The notes: generated from the letters alone by a model not told the origin. A stretch of 64,000 nucleotides of DNA from Dirofilaria immitis (GCA_024305405.1 JAKNDB010000109.1:1550001-1614000); one strand, 5' to 3'; positions 48,491 to 62,942 are shown, counted from the stretch's first letter. A program made the numbers and translations.

Positions 48491-51400
48491 ACATTAACCG
48501 TATACCTTCTACTAAAAGAATTTGGAATATTACCTTTGACCTTTTCGAATTTATCACTTGTTATCTATGGAGCAAATGGATGATGCAACAAGTACTTTTT
48601 ATGCCGATTATTTCATCGATTACGGCAAATGTTTGTTGCATTTTTTTCTTTCAATTTTTAAAAAATAATCGAAATTTATTTTTTTTTAAAATTGTGGCAC
48701 AGAAATAGGGACCAAATAAAAAAGGCCAATAATTTCTTCGCGTACTTTTAGTTGAAATGACTTATACTTAATTCCCTTAATAGCAGTTGCTTTTTTTTTA
48801 TTATCAACTAATTTAATTTTGTTTCAACCGAATCCAAAGATTCTTCCCTTTGGATATTTTCATTTTGAAGAGATAATTAATCAATCCTACGAATCATAAA
48901 ATCTGATAATGATAAATTGAATGATATCGGTAGCAGCATGAAGAAAGAATCTGATATATGTCGATTACGGAAAGTTTAGAAATTTCTATTCTGTTTGCAA
49001 AAACTACAAAAATTTTACACACACGAATTTTTTTAATTATTCGAATTAGCAAATAATTTTTTTTGATTCGAGATGCAAAAAAAAGATACATTATTCGAGA
49101 CTAGAGCTTTAAATTTATTCCATCGAGAATTATACCTTTTTTTGCATAAATCAATTCTCAGTCTGTTCACTTTTTCCGATTACAATTTCATGATTGACGA
49201 TTCTTCTGATTAAGTTGTAATGATAAATTAAGCTGGGTGCTTTTATCCATAGCATTTGTTGATTATATCAACAATTTTTAAATGTAAATAATCATCAGTG
49301 AACAATGGAAGAAGACAAACCACTGTAAATAATATGAGCTCATAAAGGGATAAACTTCAATAGAGCCAATTTCTGCAAAGCCGAAAGATCCGCTTAATAT
49401 GCCTTCACTGAAAACTGACAACTTTTTTTGTTTGGATCAATTTTCGAAATGATGCGATTGGTTTAGTTCTTATCAAACTCCCAAAAGAGAATTGACAGAC
49501 TTGAATTAAAAGCTAGAAATAATGGTTTTTATTTTAAAAAAATTTTAAAATTCTGAGTTAAATTTAAACTTCTTATTCTTATAAAATGAATATAATCGAT
49601 GATCGAATATGACTAAAACTTAGAAATTTTAAAAATGTTACATAATTGATTAGAAGTATGTTTGTTAGAGAAATAAATAAAGATTCTGGGACAATGTAAT
49701 CAGAAGGAAAAAAGAAAATTTAAAAATTAAACAATAAATATAGGATTTGTAGTGAAATGAATTAGATGATAAATTGATCAATCAATTTGAGTCCGCTTAA
49801 CAAATTATCAGAGCGCTTAACAAATCATCATTAAATTATAAACTAATAATTACACTAACTAACTAATTAGATATTTCATTGAAATTATAGTGATACTATT
49901 TGCATATGTAATATTTGATAAATTTTGAAAAGGTATCTGATGGTAAATTTAAAATATGACAAATCTGAAATTAATAGAAGTGCTAGTCTCAAAGGATTAA
50001 ATGGGTGAGAGAAAAGGAGAAATATCAATAATATTGATATGAAAATGATTCATATTTAATCATATAACTCTATATTTTAATACTATGATACTGTATTTTA
50101 ATGGAAATATTATTTATTTAATTTCTATTTTTATGGTATTTCGATAAACTATTAATACATTTCAGGTTTTAAAATTACTAAAATTTATTCAACTTTAAAT
50201 CATTCGAAAATAGACGAAAGAACAAGCAAGAGAGAGAGAGAGAGAGAGAGGAAGAAGAAGGATGAGAGAATAATTAAATACAATTATTATATAATCATTT
50301 TCATATTAAAATTTTCGTTTTTTTCTTTTCTTTTTCAATTTTTAATTTAATATGATAGGAAAAGAAGGAGAAAAGAACGAAAAGCTTACAATTTTTATGA
50401 ATGATAATCAATTAAATTCAAATAAATTTAATCGATAACTAATAATTGGAATAATTTTGTTGTTAATGGATAATATGTAAATTGATAATTGATATAAAAA
50501 TGGACTAGTAGAGGATTGGGATGAATGATGATCGGCGCCATGGTATGTATATTTTGTATTCGAATTGCATCAGCAATTTCATTGGCCCATTCTCAATTGA
50601 AATGACCCAAACAGGATTCTTAAACCCTTCAAGTACTTTTACCCCGTGTAATAATAGAAGGCAGAAGGTAGGAAGGAAAGAAGGAAGAAAGGAAGGAAAA
50701 CATGAGAGAGGAATAGGATGATAAGATTTAGAAAAGGGAGGATAGATTGTCACATTATGCTTTCAATTTTCACATTCCCAAGGTCTCAACTTCTTTCCTA
50801 ACTCCCCGTTCTTCTATACTTCTCCTCCTCCCCCTCTCCCCGCCTTCTTCATATTCTGATATTTCAATTTTCCTTTTATTAAAATTTCAAAACTCTTTTC
50901 CGTTTCTTCCATCTTGCAATACGTACAAAATCATAATATCATGTAAACTTTTTTTTGTACCATTAGAGGAGAGAGAGAGAGAGAGAGAGAAAAGAAAGAA
51001 AGAGGTTTCAATTCAATATTTGTCACATTAATCAACTTTTTTTTCTTTCTCTCATTAATCATTTACTTATTAGATGTAATGAAATGTCACATTGTTCTTA
51101 TTTATTTTACCTAATTTTTAATAACACCTTTTCTTTTCTCTCTCTCTCTCCCTCTTTCTCTCTCTTTCTCCCGGTATATTTTTGAATATTTTAATTCTTC
51201 TTTTTGCTATTTATTTTCATTCATTTTGATATATTTACAATATTAGAAAAGTTTCATAACAATTTCTAATAATATACGAATAATGTGAGAGAAAAAAAAA
51301 AGAAAAGAAAAAGAAAGTCCGTTTCTATTAGAAAATTAATGGATAAATTGATGTCAAAATTCAAATGATTCCATTAACTAATTAACATTTCTTTCTTTCT

Positions 51401-53340
51401 TTTTAAACTATGTTTATTGATGTTAGAATAATTTGATGTATTTCTTTGTGAGAAAAAGATTTACCTATTTGGGAAAGTTTCAAATATTTCTAAAATTTCA
51501 TATTCGTATTTATCAGTTATATTTATCAGTTATATATATAAGTTACATTTATCGTTTAGAAAAGTTATTTCTAAAATTAAAATTATTAAAGTCACTTCTA
51601 ATGTAAATTGAAAAGTTATTGATTTTAAATTAATCTGAAATTTAATCTCAATATCCTGATTGACTTTACCAAACGATTATCACTACATCTAATTGAATTA
51701 TTTGCTTTAGATTTATGATAAAAATATTTAATTCCAACAAACTTATTCCGATTTTTCGATTTTCAAGAATAAATAGCAGTTAAATAAACTTTTAATTTTC
51801 AATTTCTCTCATCACTAAGCAATATAATGCGAAATTCTCGAAGTCATGATCCAGTTGAATACATTATAAATCAAAAAATTAGTAATCAATCATTCTTACG
51901 CTATTTGTTTATCATATTTCATCATTTGTAACCCTCAAATTAGTTAGCATTGAAAAGTTTTCACAATTTTTTCTTCCAATAAGTGAACTTTATGAAATTT
52001 TGATTGAGGCTAATTTAAGTTACGAAATTAAAAGATGGAAAAAGTAAGAAAAAACATTATTAGAGAAATAATAGAATAATTTGATAATGATTACTCTGAG
52101 AAATATTGCTCATTGATATGGTAAGAGAAAAAAAATTTTCAGTTGGAAGATAAGTTGAAATAAGTACTATACTAGAATTATTCACATAATAGTACATCTT
52201 TTACTAAAATATATTATTTCAAGTTCTTCGTTTTTTTTTTTTTTTTCAACGATAACAATATATCACGTTATCATTATTCTAGTTCTGTATGCTACGAATT
52301 ATAATCAATGAAATATAAGTTATCTTGAAATTATCACTATTTTCAAGGATATTCGAATTGCGGGAAAATATGAATTTAGGAATCCACTATGCAAGATTAT
52401 TATCCGTTGTAGCTAATTTAAAAAATATTGCAATGATCTAATGATTTGGATTCGTTATACATTTGAACAAAATCAGAAAAAAAAATTCGTAAATATTCAA
52501 ATTTTACATTTACATCATTTTCTACTAAATTTAAAGTTTTTCGTTTTCTTTTTCTCTCACAAAAATTCATCATATCATTGAAATATGTTGAATAAATAGA
52601 AAATAAATGAATTAATTAATTAAATTTAAAATTTCCTACTATAACATTTCTATACATTTTCTTTTTTTCTTTTCATTAATCGTTACATATTTCTTTTTAC
52701 TAAAAACATATACAATGGAGAAATACGAAATGAGAATAAGACAGTTAATTAATTACAGTATGATAATAACGATTAATTTATAAGTTAGAAATGTTTCCCA
52801 ATCAAAATTATTTATTGGTAGTGAATTTTAACGGAATTTCTTTTTCTCAGAGTAAGAATAAATAAAAGAAATCTACGATATATTCTGAATTCATAATACT
52901 ACTGATATTAATTACGGTATTTTTTTCATTAATTATAATATTTTTGAATATAATAATAATATTCTCTTTAATTATTATCATCGGAACCTTTTTTATCTAT
53001 TTTTATAATCTTTGTAAAGAATTCAAACATATCATATCACTTGTTATTAGTATGCAATAATATAATAATGATGATTTATCCAAAAATCTATCTGATATAA
53101 TAAGTAGTTAAAAGGTCATCCGGTTTGTACTTGTTCATTATCTTATCAAATGTCCAAATCTGGTTACCGTGAAATGATGATATATATGTAAAGTGATTGT
53201 ACAGGTAGATTTACAACCATACCATCAAATATTAATTCACCTAAGTACGAAATAAAAAGACATGCGAAGAGAGAGAGAGGGAGATAAAGAGAGAGAGGGA
53301 GAGGGAAAGAGAGAGAAGAGACATCTGCGAACAGCTGGTG

Positions 53341-53379
53341 TTAGTTGTTGTAGTAGTAGTAGTAGTAGTTTTTGTTATT

Positions 53380-53418
<39 letters not shown>

Positions 53419-53438
53419 TTAATAGTAGTAGTAGTAAA
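53341..53438. repeat. GTA trinucleotide microsatellite
   Basis: Interrupted array of GTA/GTT units. Its two strands translate as poly-Val and poly-Thr, which explains the frames seen here. A GA-rich tract (53263-53315) precedes it. Confidence 0.95.
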
Positions 53439-53670
53439 TAGAAAGAGGAGAGATGATATAAGCAAGAAGGAGGAAATGCAAAGATATTTGATGGTCATCA
53501 AATGGTCATCAGTAGTAGTCATCTAGTATGTAACATTCTCATCCCGTGTTCATAACATGGGTGAATTGGACTGATTCTATTTAAGATTGCTGACCGAGAT
53601 ATTTTCCGAGTCCTTCTTCCTTCTTCTCCAATTTCGATACCTTTCCATCCGATCATCTGTTCTTCTCAAG

Positions 53671-53757
53671 CCTTATTTTACCTCCTCCCCTCTTCTCCTC
53701 CTCTTTCTTCTCCTCCTCTTCTTCCTCCTCCTCCTCCTCCCCCTCCTCCTCCCCTGC
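53671..53757. repeat. Polypyrimidine tract (CTC/CTT)
   Basis: An almost pure C/T run of about 85 nt on the plus strand. A tract like this can form triplex (H-DNA) structure. Confidence 0.9.
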
Positions 53758-56250
53758 GCAATTTATCCTCTGTTGACCATATGCATGCATCATTTCAACT
53801 CACATTTCAAATCCAAATAACCCACCCAAGCGATAGAAGCGAATGCCACACACATTATACACAGATCATTCTTATTCTTATCAGTATGCAAGCTTTATCA
53901 TTTGTTATCGTCAAGATTTTATTCGATACACATATCGACATCATATATCTTTTATCTAATGATTGCATATATATTACTGCATATTGCATAATTACTATCG
54001 CTAAATATATATTTGAATAAAAATGCAAGTGATTTTTGATAGTTCATTAATATATATTTGCGTTCTTTCTGATTGATTTAGAAGCATTCATTCGTCTTAT
54101 TTGTAATGCTAAGTATCCGGCCGTATTTTCTTCTTTTTTTTGTTTTGTGAGATATGTGATATTCGGTGATTGTTTATGCGTTGATTTTTCAACACAACGT
54201 CTGTTTATCCTTCCTTCATCTGTTTTATTGTTAGTTCATTGGAATAATTTATTATTTAAAATCGATAATATAAAATTCGATATTTAATCTCTTATTAAAG
54301 TACCGATCAATGAGTGTGATATTAAATATTTGATTATCGTCTATTGTAATTCTTAGCTCTTATTAATCGATATTTTATTGTGATCTGTTTCTTTTAGATT
54401 TTAAATTTATGATGTGCACAATTTCATGAGCCAATTTAAAAGGTTATATTAATGGCTCTATAAAATATTTCTTCCATATTTCAAAAGAAAATTGATTTGA
54501 CATGCACAAAATGAAGTTTGACCTTAAGCTAAAAATCAACATGTCATGTAAACATTAAATTAATCATATTATTCAAAATTGACCTGATATTAAAATAAAG
54601 TAAGAACTGATCGAAATATTATTTATTACTTCAATAATTTGCAAAAGTTTTATTTATCGAATACAATAAACTTATGTCTTGGGACTGCATCCTTTCACTT
54701 CTACAAGGAATAGATATGAATCTGAATCTACGATCTTTCTTTCCTAATATTTCCCTCATAAATGGATTCAGAAATTCATCTTTACGTCATATGATAAGTA
54801 GAAATGTCCTGTATATTTTATTAAATTAGCTAAATTCAATCGATTTTTATTCCTTCTTATTATTTACATGAAAAGACATCTTTCTATTTGCTATGCTAAT
54901 GATCAACAATTTCATTTCCATGCATATGATATGCATATTCCAATTTATCTTGTAATTATTGTCAAGAAATCAATAATTTCATTGACCTTTCGCCGTAAGA
55001 TTAGTTTATTGTTCGTAATTTTACTTCCTCCCTTTCAATTATACTTTCTTGACAGCTATTTAAGTGCTATTATGGCTTAGTGCTATTTTTCAAATGTAGA
55101 ATTATTTTAAAAGATGGAAAAAAACTTATTAATAATTTAATTAATTAAAGTTTAAACGAAGAAAATTTTTCCATCAAACTTTTTCATATTTTCATTTTAG
55201 AATTAGAAGAAAAATATTCCCTTCTTCTTTATTATGACTTCATTGCTACTTTTTTTTTTTTCAAAATTGAAAAAATGTATGCTACCGTAAGGGAAAGAAG
55301 CATTTAATAGAAGAAAGATAGAATTAATGTTAATGTTGTAAGATGAGTCATAAAATGTGATTGTTTAAGATAATTTATAAAAATATATAACAAAGCAAAA
55401 TGACATATTTAAGATTATTCGAGACAACTCCTTTTCAGTTAGCTTCATTCGATGTTCTTTATCAATAATCAATCAGTCATTATTCTTATTTACTATCATT
55501 CTTCTGTTGCATTGGATAAATTTTTATCTCATCAAATTTGCATTTATTATACCACAAATTTAGCAAAATGACTTATTACTTAATCCATCAAATTATGATA
55601 TCAAGGAGAAATCTTTTTTTTTTTTAATAAAAATTTAATTTTTAGTGATTTATTTATCTAAGCAACTGATTGTTCAAATTATGACAAATATGTCAGTCAC
55701 CGTAAATAATAATCTTTGATTGATAATTAGATTATTTCAATTGATAATCATAATAGTGTACGCAAAAGATAACTAAAACATATTAAAATATTGGTAAATC
55801 TATAAACAATTTTAATTGATAATTACATTATTTTAGTTGATAATCAGATAGTAGTAGTTATGTAAAAGGATAACTAGAACATATCAAATGATTGTTAAAT
55901 GTACGAATTTAGAAAGGTGTATGATATTTCGATTATATCTCTAATCAGCATTATTAGTTACGGTAACACTTGATTTATCAGATTTATAAAGCAGATAATG
56001 TTATCACTATTGAAATTATGCTAATATTTTATCATAATGAGTTTTGTAAGGAAGAAACTAAAATTTAGATTTAGAATTGAAGAAAATTCCACTGTTTCAT
56101 TTCTATTGCTTTAACTGTTCCTTTATTATCACTTAATTATGTGAAGGAAATTTTTGAAAATAATGTTTAGAAAAAGACGAATGATAAATAGTTGTAAAAG
56201 ATTGATATCTTCTAGAATGGGGATGAATAAAACATAAAATGAAGATATGA

Positions 56251-56459
56251 TCATTCTCACATTCATTCATTCCCTCATTCATTCATTCCATCCATTCATT
56301 CCCTCATTCATTCACTCCATCCATTCATTCCCTCATTCATTCATTCCATCCATTCATTCCATTCATTCATTCATTCATTCATTCATTCCCTCATTCATTC
56401 ATTCATTCATTCATTCGATCATTCATTCATTCAACTCATTCATTCGATCATTCATCCAT
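56251..56459. repeat. CATT tetranucleotide array with higher-order pattern
   Basis: About 200 bp of CATT units, punctuated at intervals by CCCT, CCATC or CGAT variants, giving an irregular longer period. The Ser/Ile/His/Phe-repeat frame over it is not a gene. Confidence 0.95.
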
Positions 56460-59002
56460 GGGTTTTTGAAATAATGTCGGAACAATCGTTGAAGCGTAAT
56501 ATCACATTTAAAAATCTCAGTTTTAAGTCATTTTAATTGCTAAAATTACGTACACTTCCCACTGAATTATTGTTGATTTTTGCATTTCTTTCTTCTTCCA
56601 CCTATGCATCTCTCATATTTCTCGATCACTTTCGTCCCATTTTCGTTGTCTTTGGCTCTACTCAAAAGAAAAGAGCCAAGCTTAGATCTCAGACTTTAGA
56701 CTTTATCATTGTTTCTCATTTTCCTGTTCAGTTTTGTTCCTTTAATATTCATTCTCTTCTTTCTTCTATCCTCCCAAAATTTTCATATATTAAAATTTGT
56801 CAAAATGTCTAGATGAACTTTGTATTTTCAGCCTTTTTGAAGTCGCAGCTATGTCATAAATACAAACATAACTGACATAAGTTTCAACGTGCGATATTTT
56901 TAGATTTCAAAAATTCAATTGACACCAATTTTAAATGGCACCAATTCAGTTGACCTCAATTATTCTAGAATAATTGCAATAAGCCTAATTCTAATTGATA
57001 CATAGTTCAACTATCCATTCGTTTATTTCTAATAAAACTAAAATGAAAATGGAAATATCAAATTCAAAATCGAATTAATTACTAAAGAAAAAAAATTAAA
57101 CTAATCAATAATAGATCTTTAATTTAATAGTTAGAAGTTGAATAATCATTCTATCAAGAATCTCTGTTAAATTTCTTGTCTCTACTTATCACTTTGAGAA
57201 ATCATTGTCATGGACTATTTTTTTCCGCCTACAAATCATTTTATTATCGGCGAGGTGATTAAAACAAATGGGTGCAATCGAATAACTATGATAATAAAAG
57301 TATATTTTGCATCTGCTTCTTCTTGTGGTTTCACTTTTACGAATACCGTATTATTTTGAAAATTATTCATTCAATTAAGTTTTTAAATTTGAATTACAAC
57401 ATTTATATTTTGAAACTTTAATTTATGATATCAATCACAAAATTCCACCTTGTTTTTATTTGGGAATTAGCATTAGTTGAACAAGATTAAGATACATTTT
57501 CCATGAAATTTCAATCTTTCCTAGATGCATTTCTCATTTATGTTTAAAGATCAATTAGCCCGAATTATTATCTAATGAAATGTGACGATTTGAATGCTAA
57601 TATCATGAGTATTTGTTATGTTCGATGTCCATTTGCAAACGATGGAATGCAAATGATGTCTGAGTGCTCGAGAATCTCGATAACCCATTTAAAATATTGT
57701 AATAGCCTTTTTGATATATTTTTTAATTCTTAAATTTTTCGCCAAAATTTCTATTCAACTAAAATTTCGTATTCTTGCTGAAAACTCTCCACTTGTTTGT
57801 GTTTTATTTCATTTCTCGATCATTTAAACTTATCCAGGCTTACTAAAAGCTAATTTCGTTAATTTATTTATCCATTCTGTAATTTCAAAAATTCATTAAA
57901 AAATCGGAAAAAATTGGATGAAATTTTTAAATAAATAAAATTTGAAATTTATTATAACTTTCTCACAAATAAAATGAGCATTATGTGATTAGATGCATAG
58001 TTGGTGTCATAAATATGCAAATATTGGACGGAAATAATATTGATGATATATGTATATATACTACGTTGGGTATCTGTAATTGAAAGGCAAAAAGAAAGAC
58101 GAATCATTTTCGTTGTACTTCCTTCATTATGTTAAATCGTTTCATCCTACGTTTCATTAATGCTTCATAAACAAATACGTGAAGAAGACATTAGTACAAT
58201 TCCGTCTCTTTCATAATATTTTTATACTTGAAACTATTATCATTGTCGTTAATACTGATTCTTGCTATCATCTGATAATATAATACATTATTAATCTCAT
58301 CTATATCATTGTTATCAGTGATATTATCAACAAGCTGTTTGATAAAATTAATTAATTTAAATTATTACTCATTATACATATATAATTCGAATACTATCCT
58401 ATTTCAAATTATTCAACTATTCATTTCTTCCTCTCTCTTTTATATTTTTGCGGCAAATTTCATTTTCGCTTAACTCAAAGAAAAACCGATTTTTGGCTTT
58501 GATATTATACTGAAAAGCAAAATCAAAAAGGGATAGAAGGGCATAATGACGGCAGGCGGTATTATTTATCAGAAGATAGAAAAGCAATTGCCGATGCGAC
58601 AATCCTTCACACTTTCCACCAGAAGATAACTGTTCCTTTTTTAATGCCCTTTTACTAAAAATTGCCATTTGCTTCAATCAACCTATTTCCTTTTTTTTTT
58701 TTTTTTTTTGTTTACTTGTTGACTTTTATGATGCGTAGAAGTTGTTATTGTTAGTTACTATTATCGCATATCATATTTGTTTTGCCATTACTTTTTTTTC
58801 TTTTTATGATTCTTGCTATTTGTCTGATATTTTTTTCTTTTCTTTTTTTTCTTCCTTTATTTACCTGTATATTGTTATAAATTTAATTATCAGATAAGAT
58901 TTATTAGACAAATAAGATTTTTATTATTATTATGTTTTTAAAAAAATGTAAATGATATTATAATAAACTGTCAAAGTTAAATTGATTTCAAAATTTTTGT
59001 AG

Positions 59003-59590
59003 TGATGGATGAAATTGCATTGATTGAATCACCACAATCCACGTATATAACTCGATCACGTAATGCGACATTGACGTGTCGAGCTCTTAATGCTAAACGA
59101 ATACGTTTCAAATGTAATGGACGATGGGTAATAATGTTTATCTGAAATTTCAAAATAAACAAATATTTTTTACAATTTTTGGTAATTTTTTATATGAAAA
59201 CAAAAATTTGAGGAAATGGAAATTTTCTCTAAAATTTAATTCTTTCAATCAAAGTTTAAATTATTTAAACAATATTATTACCATCAATGAGTCATCTTTA
59301 AAAAAAGCTTAGCAAAAAGTTCTGAACCGTTTTATGTAATCGAATTATTCCGAATCATTCGAAATTGTCATTGGTAGAAATTAATTTTTATTATTAGCTG
59401 GATGATTCACGGCATAATGTATCGCACGGAACAGATTCCGCCACACATTTGCCATTCTACAAGGCATCCGTTGAAATTGATCGTCAAGAATTAAATGTTC
59501 ATCCCGGTGATTTCACGTGTCAATGTTATGCTTCCAGTGATTCTGACGTACAAGCAGTTCGCTCCGAATCAGCACGTGTTCGTATTGCAT
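59003..59590 (+). CDS. unc-5: UNC-5 netrin receptor, first Ig-domain exons (partial)
   Basis: Two exons, 59003-59127 and 59398-59590, are joined in phase 0 at ..CNGRW / LDDSRHN... The first follows a TTTTTGTAG acceptor and reads EIALIESPQSTYITRSR, then ATLTCRALNAKRIRFKCNG. The second reads GTDSATHLPFYKASVEIDR, then PGDFTCQCYAS, and ends VRIA at a GTAAGT donor in phase 1. The paired cysteine pattern (TCR..FKC and FTCQC) and the FKCNG and VRIA strings are those of the first Ig domain of UNC5 receptors. UNC-5 is a transmembrane receptor for UNC-6/netrin that mediates axon and cell repulsion. The signal-peptide exon upstream and the second Ig, TSP1, transmembrane, ZU5 and death domains are not seen here, so the gene probably runs off the right edge. 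Exon coordinates and gene identity are firm; extent is not. Confidence 0.88.
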
Positions 59591-59816
59591 GTAAGTGAAA
59601 CAATTCACTTTACTCCTACTATTTATCATTTCCTATTATTTCAAACAATTAGTTTAATTAATTTTTTTTTCCACAGAAGTTTTTAAGGAAAAGTAAATTA
59701 ATTTGAAAAATTTTGAAAATTGCTATGGAAATTGTTTTATCTTATCATTAATCGTAATATTTTAAACGAAAATTAATGAAATTTTATGAATATACAAAAT
59801 GAAAGATGCATTTTGA

Positions 59817-59998
59817 TATTGTCTTTACTAATACTGTAATAAGATTCATCCGATATTATCTTTATTAATACTGTAATAAGATTCATCCGATATTATCTTT
59901 ATTAATACTGTAATAAGATTCATCCGATATTATCTTTATTAATACTGTAATAAGATTCATCCGATATTGTCTTTATTAATACTGTAATAAGATTCATT
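59817..59998. repeat. 37 bp tandem repeat, five copies
   Basis: The unit contains TTAATACTGTAATAAGATTC followed by ATCCGATATTATCTTTA. Copies are nearly identical; the first and last differ by ATTGTC for ATTATC. It begins about 225 bp after the second UNC-5 exon. Confidence 0.95.
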
Positions 59999-62035
59999 AT
60001 TCCTTTCCTTTTTATGGGACTGGAACTTTTCCTTTTAATTTCTAATATCCATATTTTATAATGAATTGTGAATAAAATTTTACTAATTTTCATAATTTAA
60101 TTTATTTCAGAAAATTTTTAAAAATTGAAATTTCTTTCTTTCTTTTTTATTCTAAGAAAATTCCATTCAATGCGAAAAAAAAGAAAAAACGAAGAAAATA
60201 TAAACAATTTCTGTCTTTCCCATCTACTATCATCATAATTCATTCTACAATATTTTTAGCATAACAATTTTTTTTTATTTGAAGTAAATAAAATATCGTG
60301 AAAAGAAAAATATCTTTTCCTCAAAGTTGATAAGATTATTCTTTCTTCAAAAACATATGAGAAGTCGAATAAAATTATAATTTTATTATTTTTCGATTAA
60401 TTATTTTGCTATTATTAATTTCAATTATTTTTCAAATTATTAAGCTAAGCCAAAAAATTTGTCTATTTTTATTCATTTATTTTTTGTTGCTTATAATTTC
60501 TGTTAAACAAAATAGAAATAATTCAAGTGAGTGACTTGTTACTAAATTTTAAATTTTCAAAGATTTGTATGTCTTTAAAAAAAAAAAAAAATAGAATTGT
60601 TGAAGATTCTTGGGTAATAGAAATATATTGGAAATTATGAATATGAATTAGAATATATTGTGGATAATAACAGTAATCATTTTCGATTATTAATATTCAT
60701 AAATAAGAAATATTATTATGCTCAATTGAGCATTAGTTATTAATTAAGATTAGTTAGTTAATATATTCTCAATTCTCAATCATTAATCCATTCTTGTCTA
60801 TTTCATTTCCAATTATAACATCTATCCTATTGATATGATAATATTTTATTTAATTAAAACTTTAAATATTAATTTAGCTATGAAAAAAGGCAAAGGTATA
60901 TTGAAAAGGAAATTGAAAAATTAAAATTTACGCTTCTTCAATTTTTCCTTTCCTTTTTCCCCTCTAAAAATGCTTAATTTTATTATCATATAGACGACTT
61001 ATTGAAAAGGAATATACACAAATATTAGTATTAATAAATGAATAATTTCATTTTGAATTAAAGAATTTAAATGAATGTAAATAAAAAAAAAAAAAAAAGG
61101 TATACAATGTCAAGTACCATAGATTAATTATTAATTTTGCAAAAATTTGCTTATTACAAGTTGCTTGCTTACATATTTAGTATGTCATGTAATTGAAAGA
61201 TTTGATAACAAATCTACTACTACTACTATTACTAAGTATGCTAGTAATTGAGCGTGCAATTAGCGTTATTTAACGACGTTTTGAAGTGGACACCGTGAAG
61301 TGTACTTGATATAATCAGAAATGCTAACAACGGCCATCATTTACTGATTGCCTGATTAAGCAAACTGATTGACTGACCGACACTGGAATTAGTCGCCGAA
61401 ATCAATTTAACCTAACTGACATATTACCCACCATTGAACTAAATAGATCGTAGCATGAATCTGAAGATAGTAAAATTTATTGAAAACTTTTTGATGCTAA
61501 ATAATTAACGATGAGGAATATTTTGTAAAGAGTGATAAAGGAAGGAAGTTCAAGAAACAGAAATAGATGAAGGAAGAAGAAGAGAAGAAAAATGAATGGT
61601 TAGAAGATGACAGTTGAATTTGATGCCGGTGACATGTCTCATGAGAGTAACAAATTTTAAATTTGTGACATTGGATGAATGTCCTCCTTTCTCTCCAACT
61701 CTCATCTCAAATACTCTTTCTATTTCTTTAAAACTAAGCCATTGCTAAAAGATCACTGATATATTTCGATATCTTTACGCGGTACTCGATGTAATTCATG
61801 GTAAAATCCCATTGCTGCTTATATTTTAAAGAAAATTTTCAAATATTTGCATATCGCGAAAGAATTCACAAAGCATTTTAAAATAGTCTACACTTCCCAT
61901 TTAGCTCATCTATTAATTTTAATGCAATTTTCCCTTCTATTCTTAAAAAAAAAAAAAAAAAAAAGATAAAAAAGAAAATCAAATAAATAATTTCAATTCA
62001 TATAAAATTTCACTTTTCTTTAAAAAAAAAAGAAA

Positions 62036-62180
62036 AATCATATCATCAGTCATCATATCATATCATATCATATCATACCATTCAATCATATCAAAAAAAA
62101 AAAATCATAACCATCAATCATAATCATTTAAAAAATTATATCAGTTATATCATATCTTTCAAAATTATATCATATCATCT
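62036..62180. repeat. ATCAT/ATATC pentanucleotide-type low-complexity repeat
   Basis: Clustered CATAT/ATCAT units interrupted by A-runs. No coding potential. Confidence 0.8.
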
Positions 62181-62942
62181 CTACCTACCAAAATCATTTA
62201 TCAATTACTAATAATAGCTATCCAATTTAATATTAATTACTGAAGTTCTTATTTCCTTATTTTGGATATAATATTTGATAGCTTAAGTTTTTTTGTTACA
62301 GGAGAAATTTGGGAAAAAAAAGAAAAACTAGTTTATCCAATCTTCTAAAATAATTGATTTATAAAACTTTTCAGATATCATTTTATCTTTTAAACATTCT
62401 TGATTCTTCGTTATCACAAATATTGTATGGAATCTAAAGAATTTCTTTGCTTTTTTTTCATCACCTTTTCATTTCTCACAATCGATAAAGGAACGAGAAA
62501 TAGTTTTTTCTTCTTTTTTTTTCATTCTATTATTTGAATTAAATAACAAAAAAAAAAAAAAAAAACGTAAGCTCATGAAAATGCTATTTCAATTTTTACA
62601 GCAAAACGATTATATAAACTAACTTATGAAATGATTCAATAGTTGTGTTGTTAGTTAAAAATTTCATCCGATAAAAGTAATTTTTGCTCTGTGAAAAAAA
62701 AACAATTTCTTTTATTCATTCAAACTTTTTATAATAAATAAACAAACAACTAATACATAGGCATTTTAAATTTTATACAAATCAAATATAACAAATGAAA
62801 ATAGAAAAAAGCTTAAAATTTAAATAAATTGACCATGCATATTTTAAAATGCACAAATGAATTGTATAAAAATATTCAAATTCAAATTGTTCATTGAAAT
62901 ATTTCCCGCTATTAATCATCATTTTATGAAATTAATTTGAGA

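Larger units (their letters stand above)
45516..59002. other. Large AT-rich non-coding stretch
   Basis: Across 13.5 kb I find no conserved protein on either strand. It contains GA tracts (50228-50250, 50968-50992), CT tracts (51137-51172), poly-T runs and the listed microsatellites, plus a few GC-richer islands (48178-48490, about 50510-50700, 53590-53880). It may hold the promoter and the signal-peptide exon(s) of the downstream unc-5 gene, which I could not identify. Confidence 0.6.

Noticed and set aside
53241..53526. Poly-Thr and poly-Val frames on opposite strands
   Set aside because: They are translations of the GTA/TAC microsatellite.
56247..56474. Ser/His/Ile/Phe repeat protein
   Set aside because: It is a translation of the CATT tetranucleotide array.
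56537..56812. Frame beginning MLKLRTLPTELLLIFAFLSS that looks like a signal peptide, possibly the missing unc-5 first exon
   Set aside because: The first codon is TTG, not ATG, there is no donor in a phase compatible with the unc-5 exon that I can defend, and the downstream residues do not match UNC-5.
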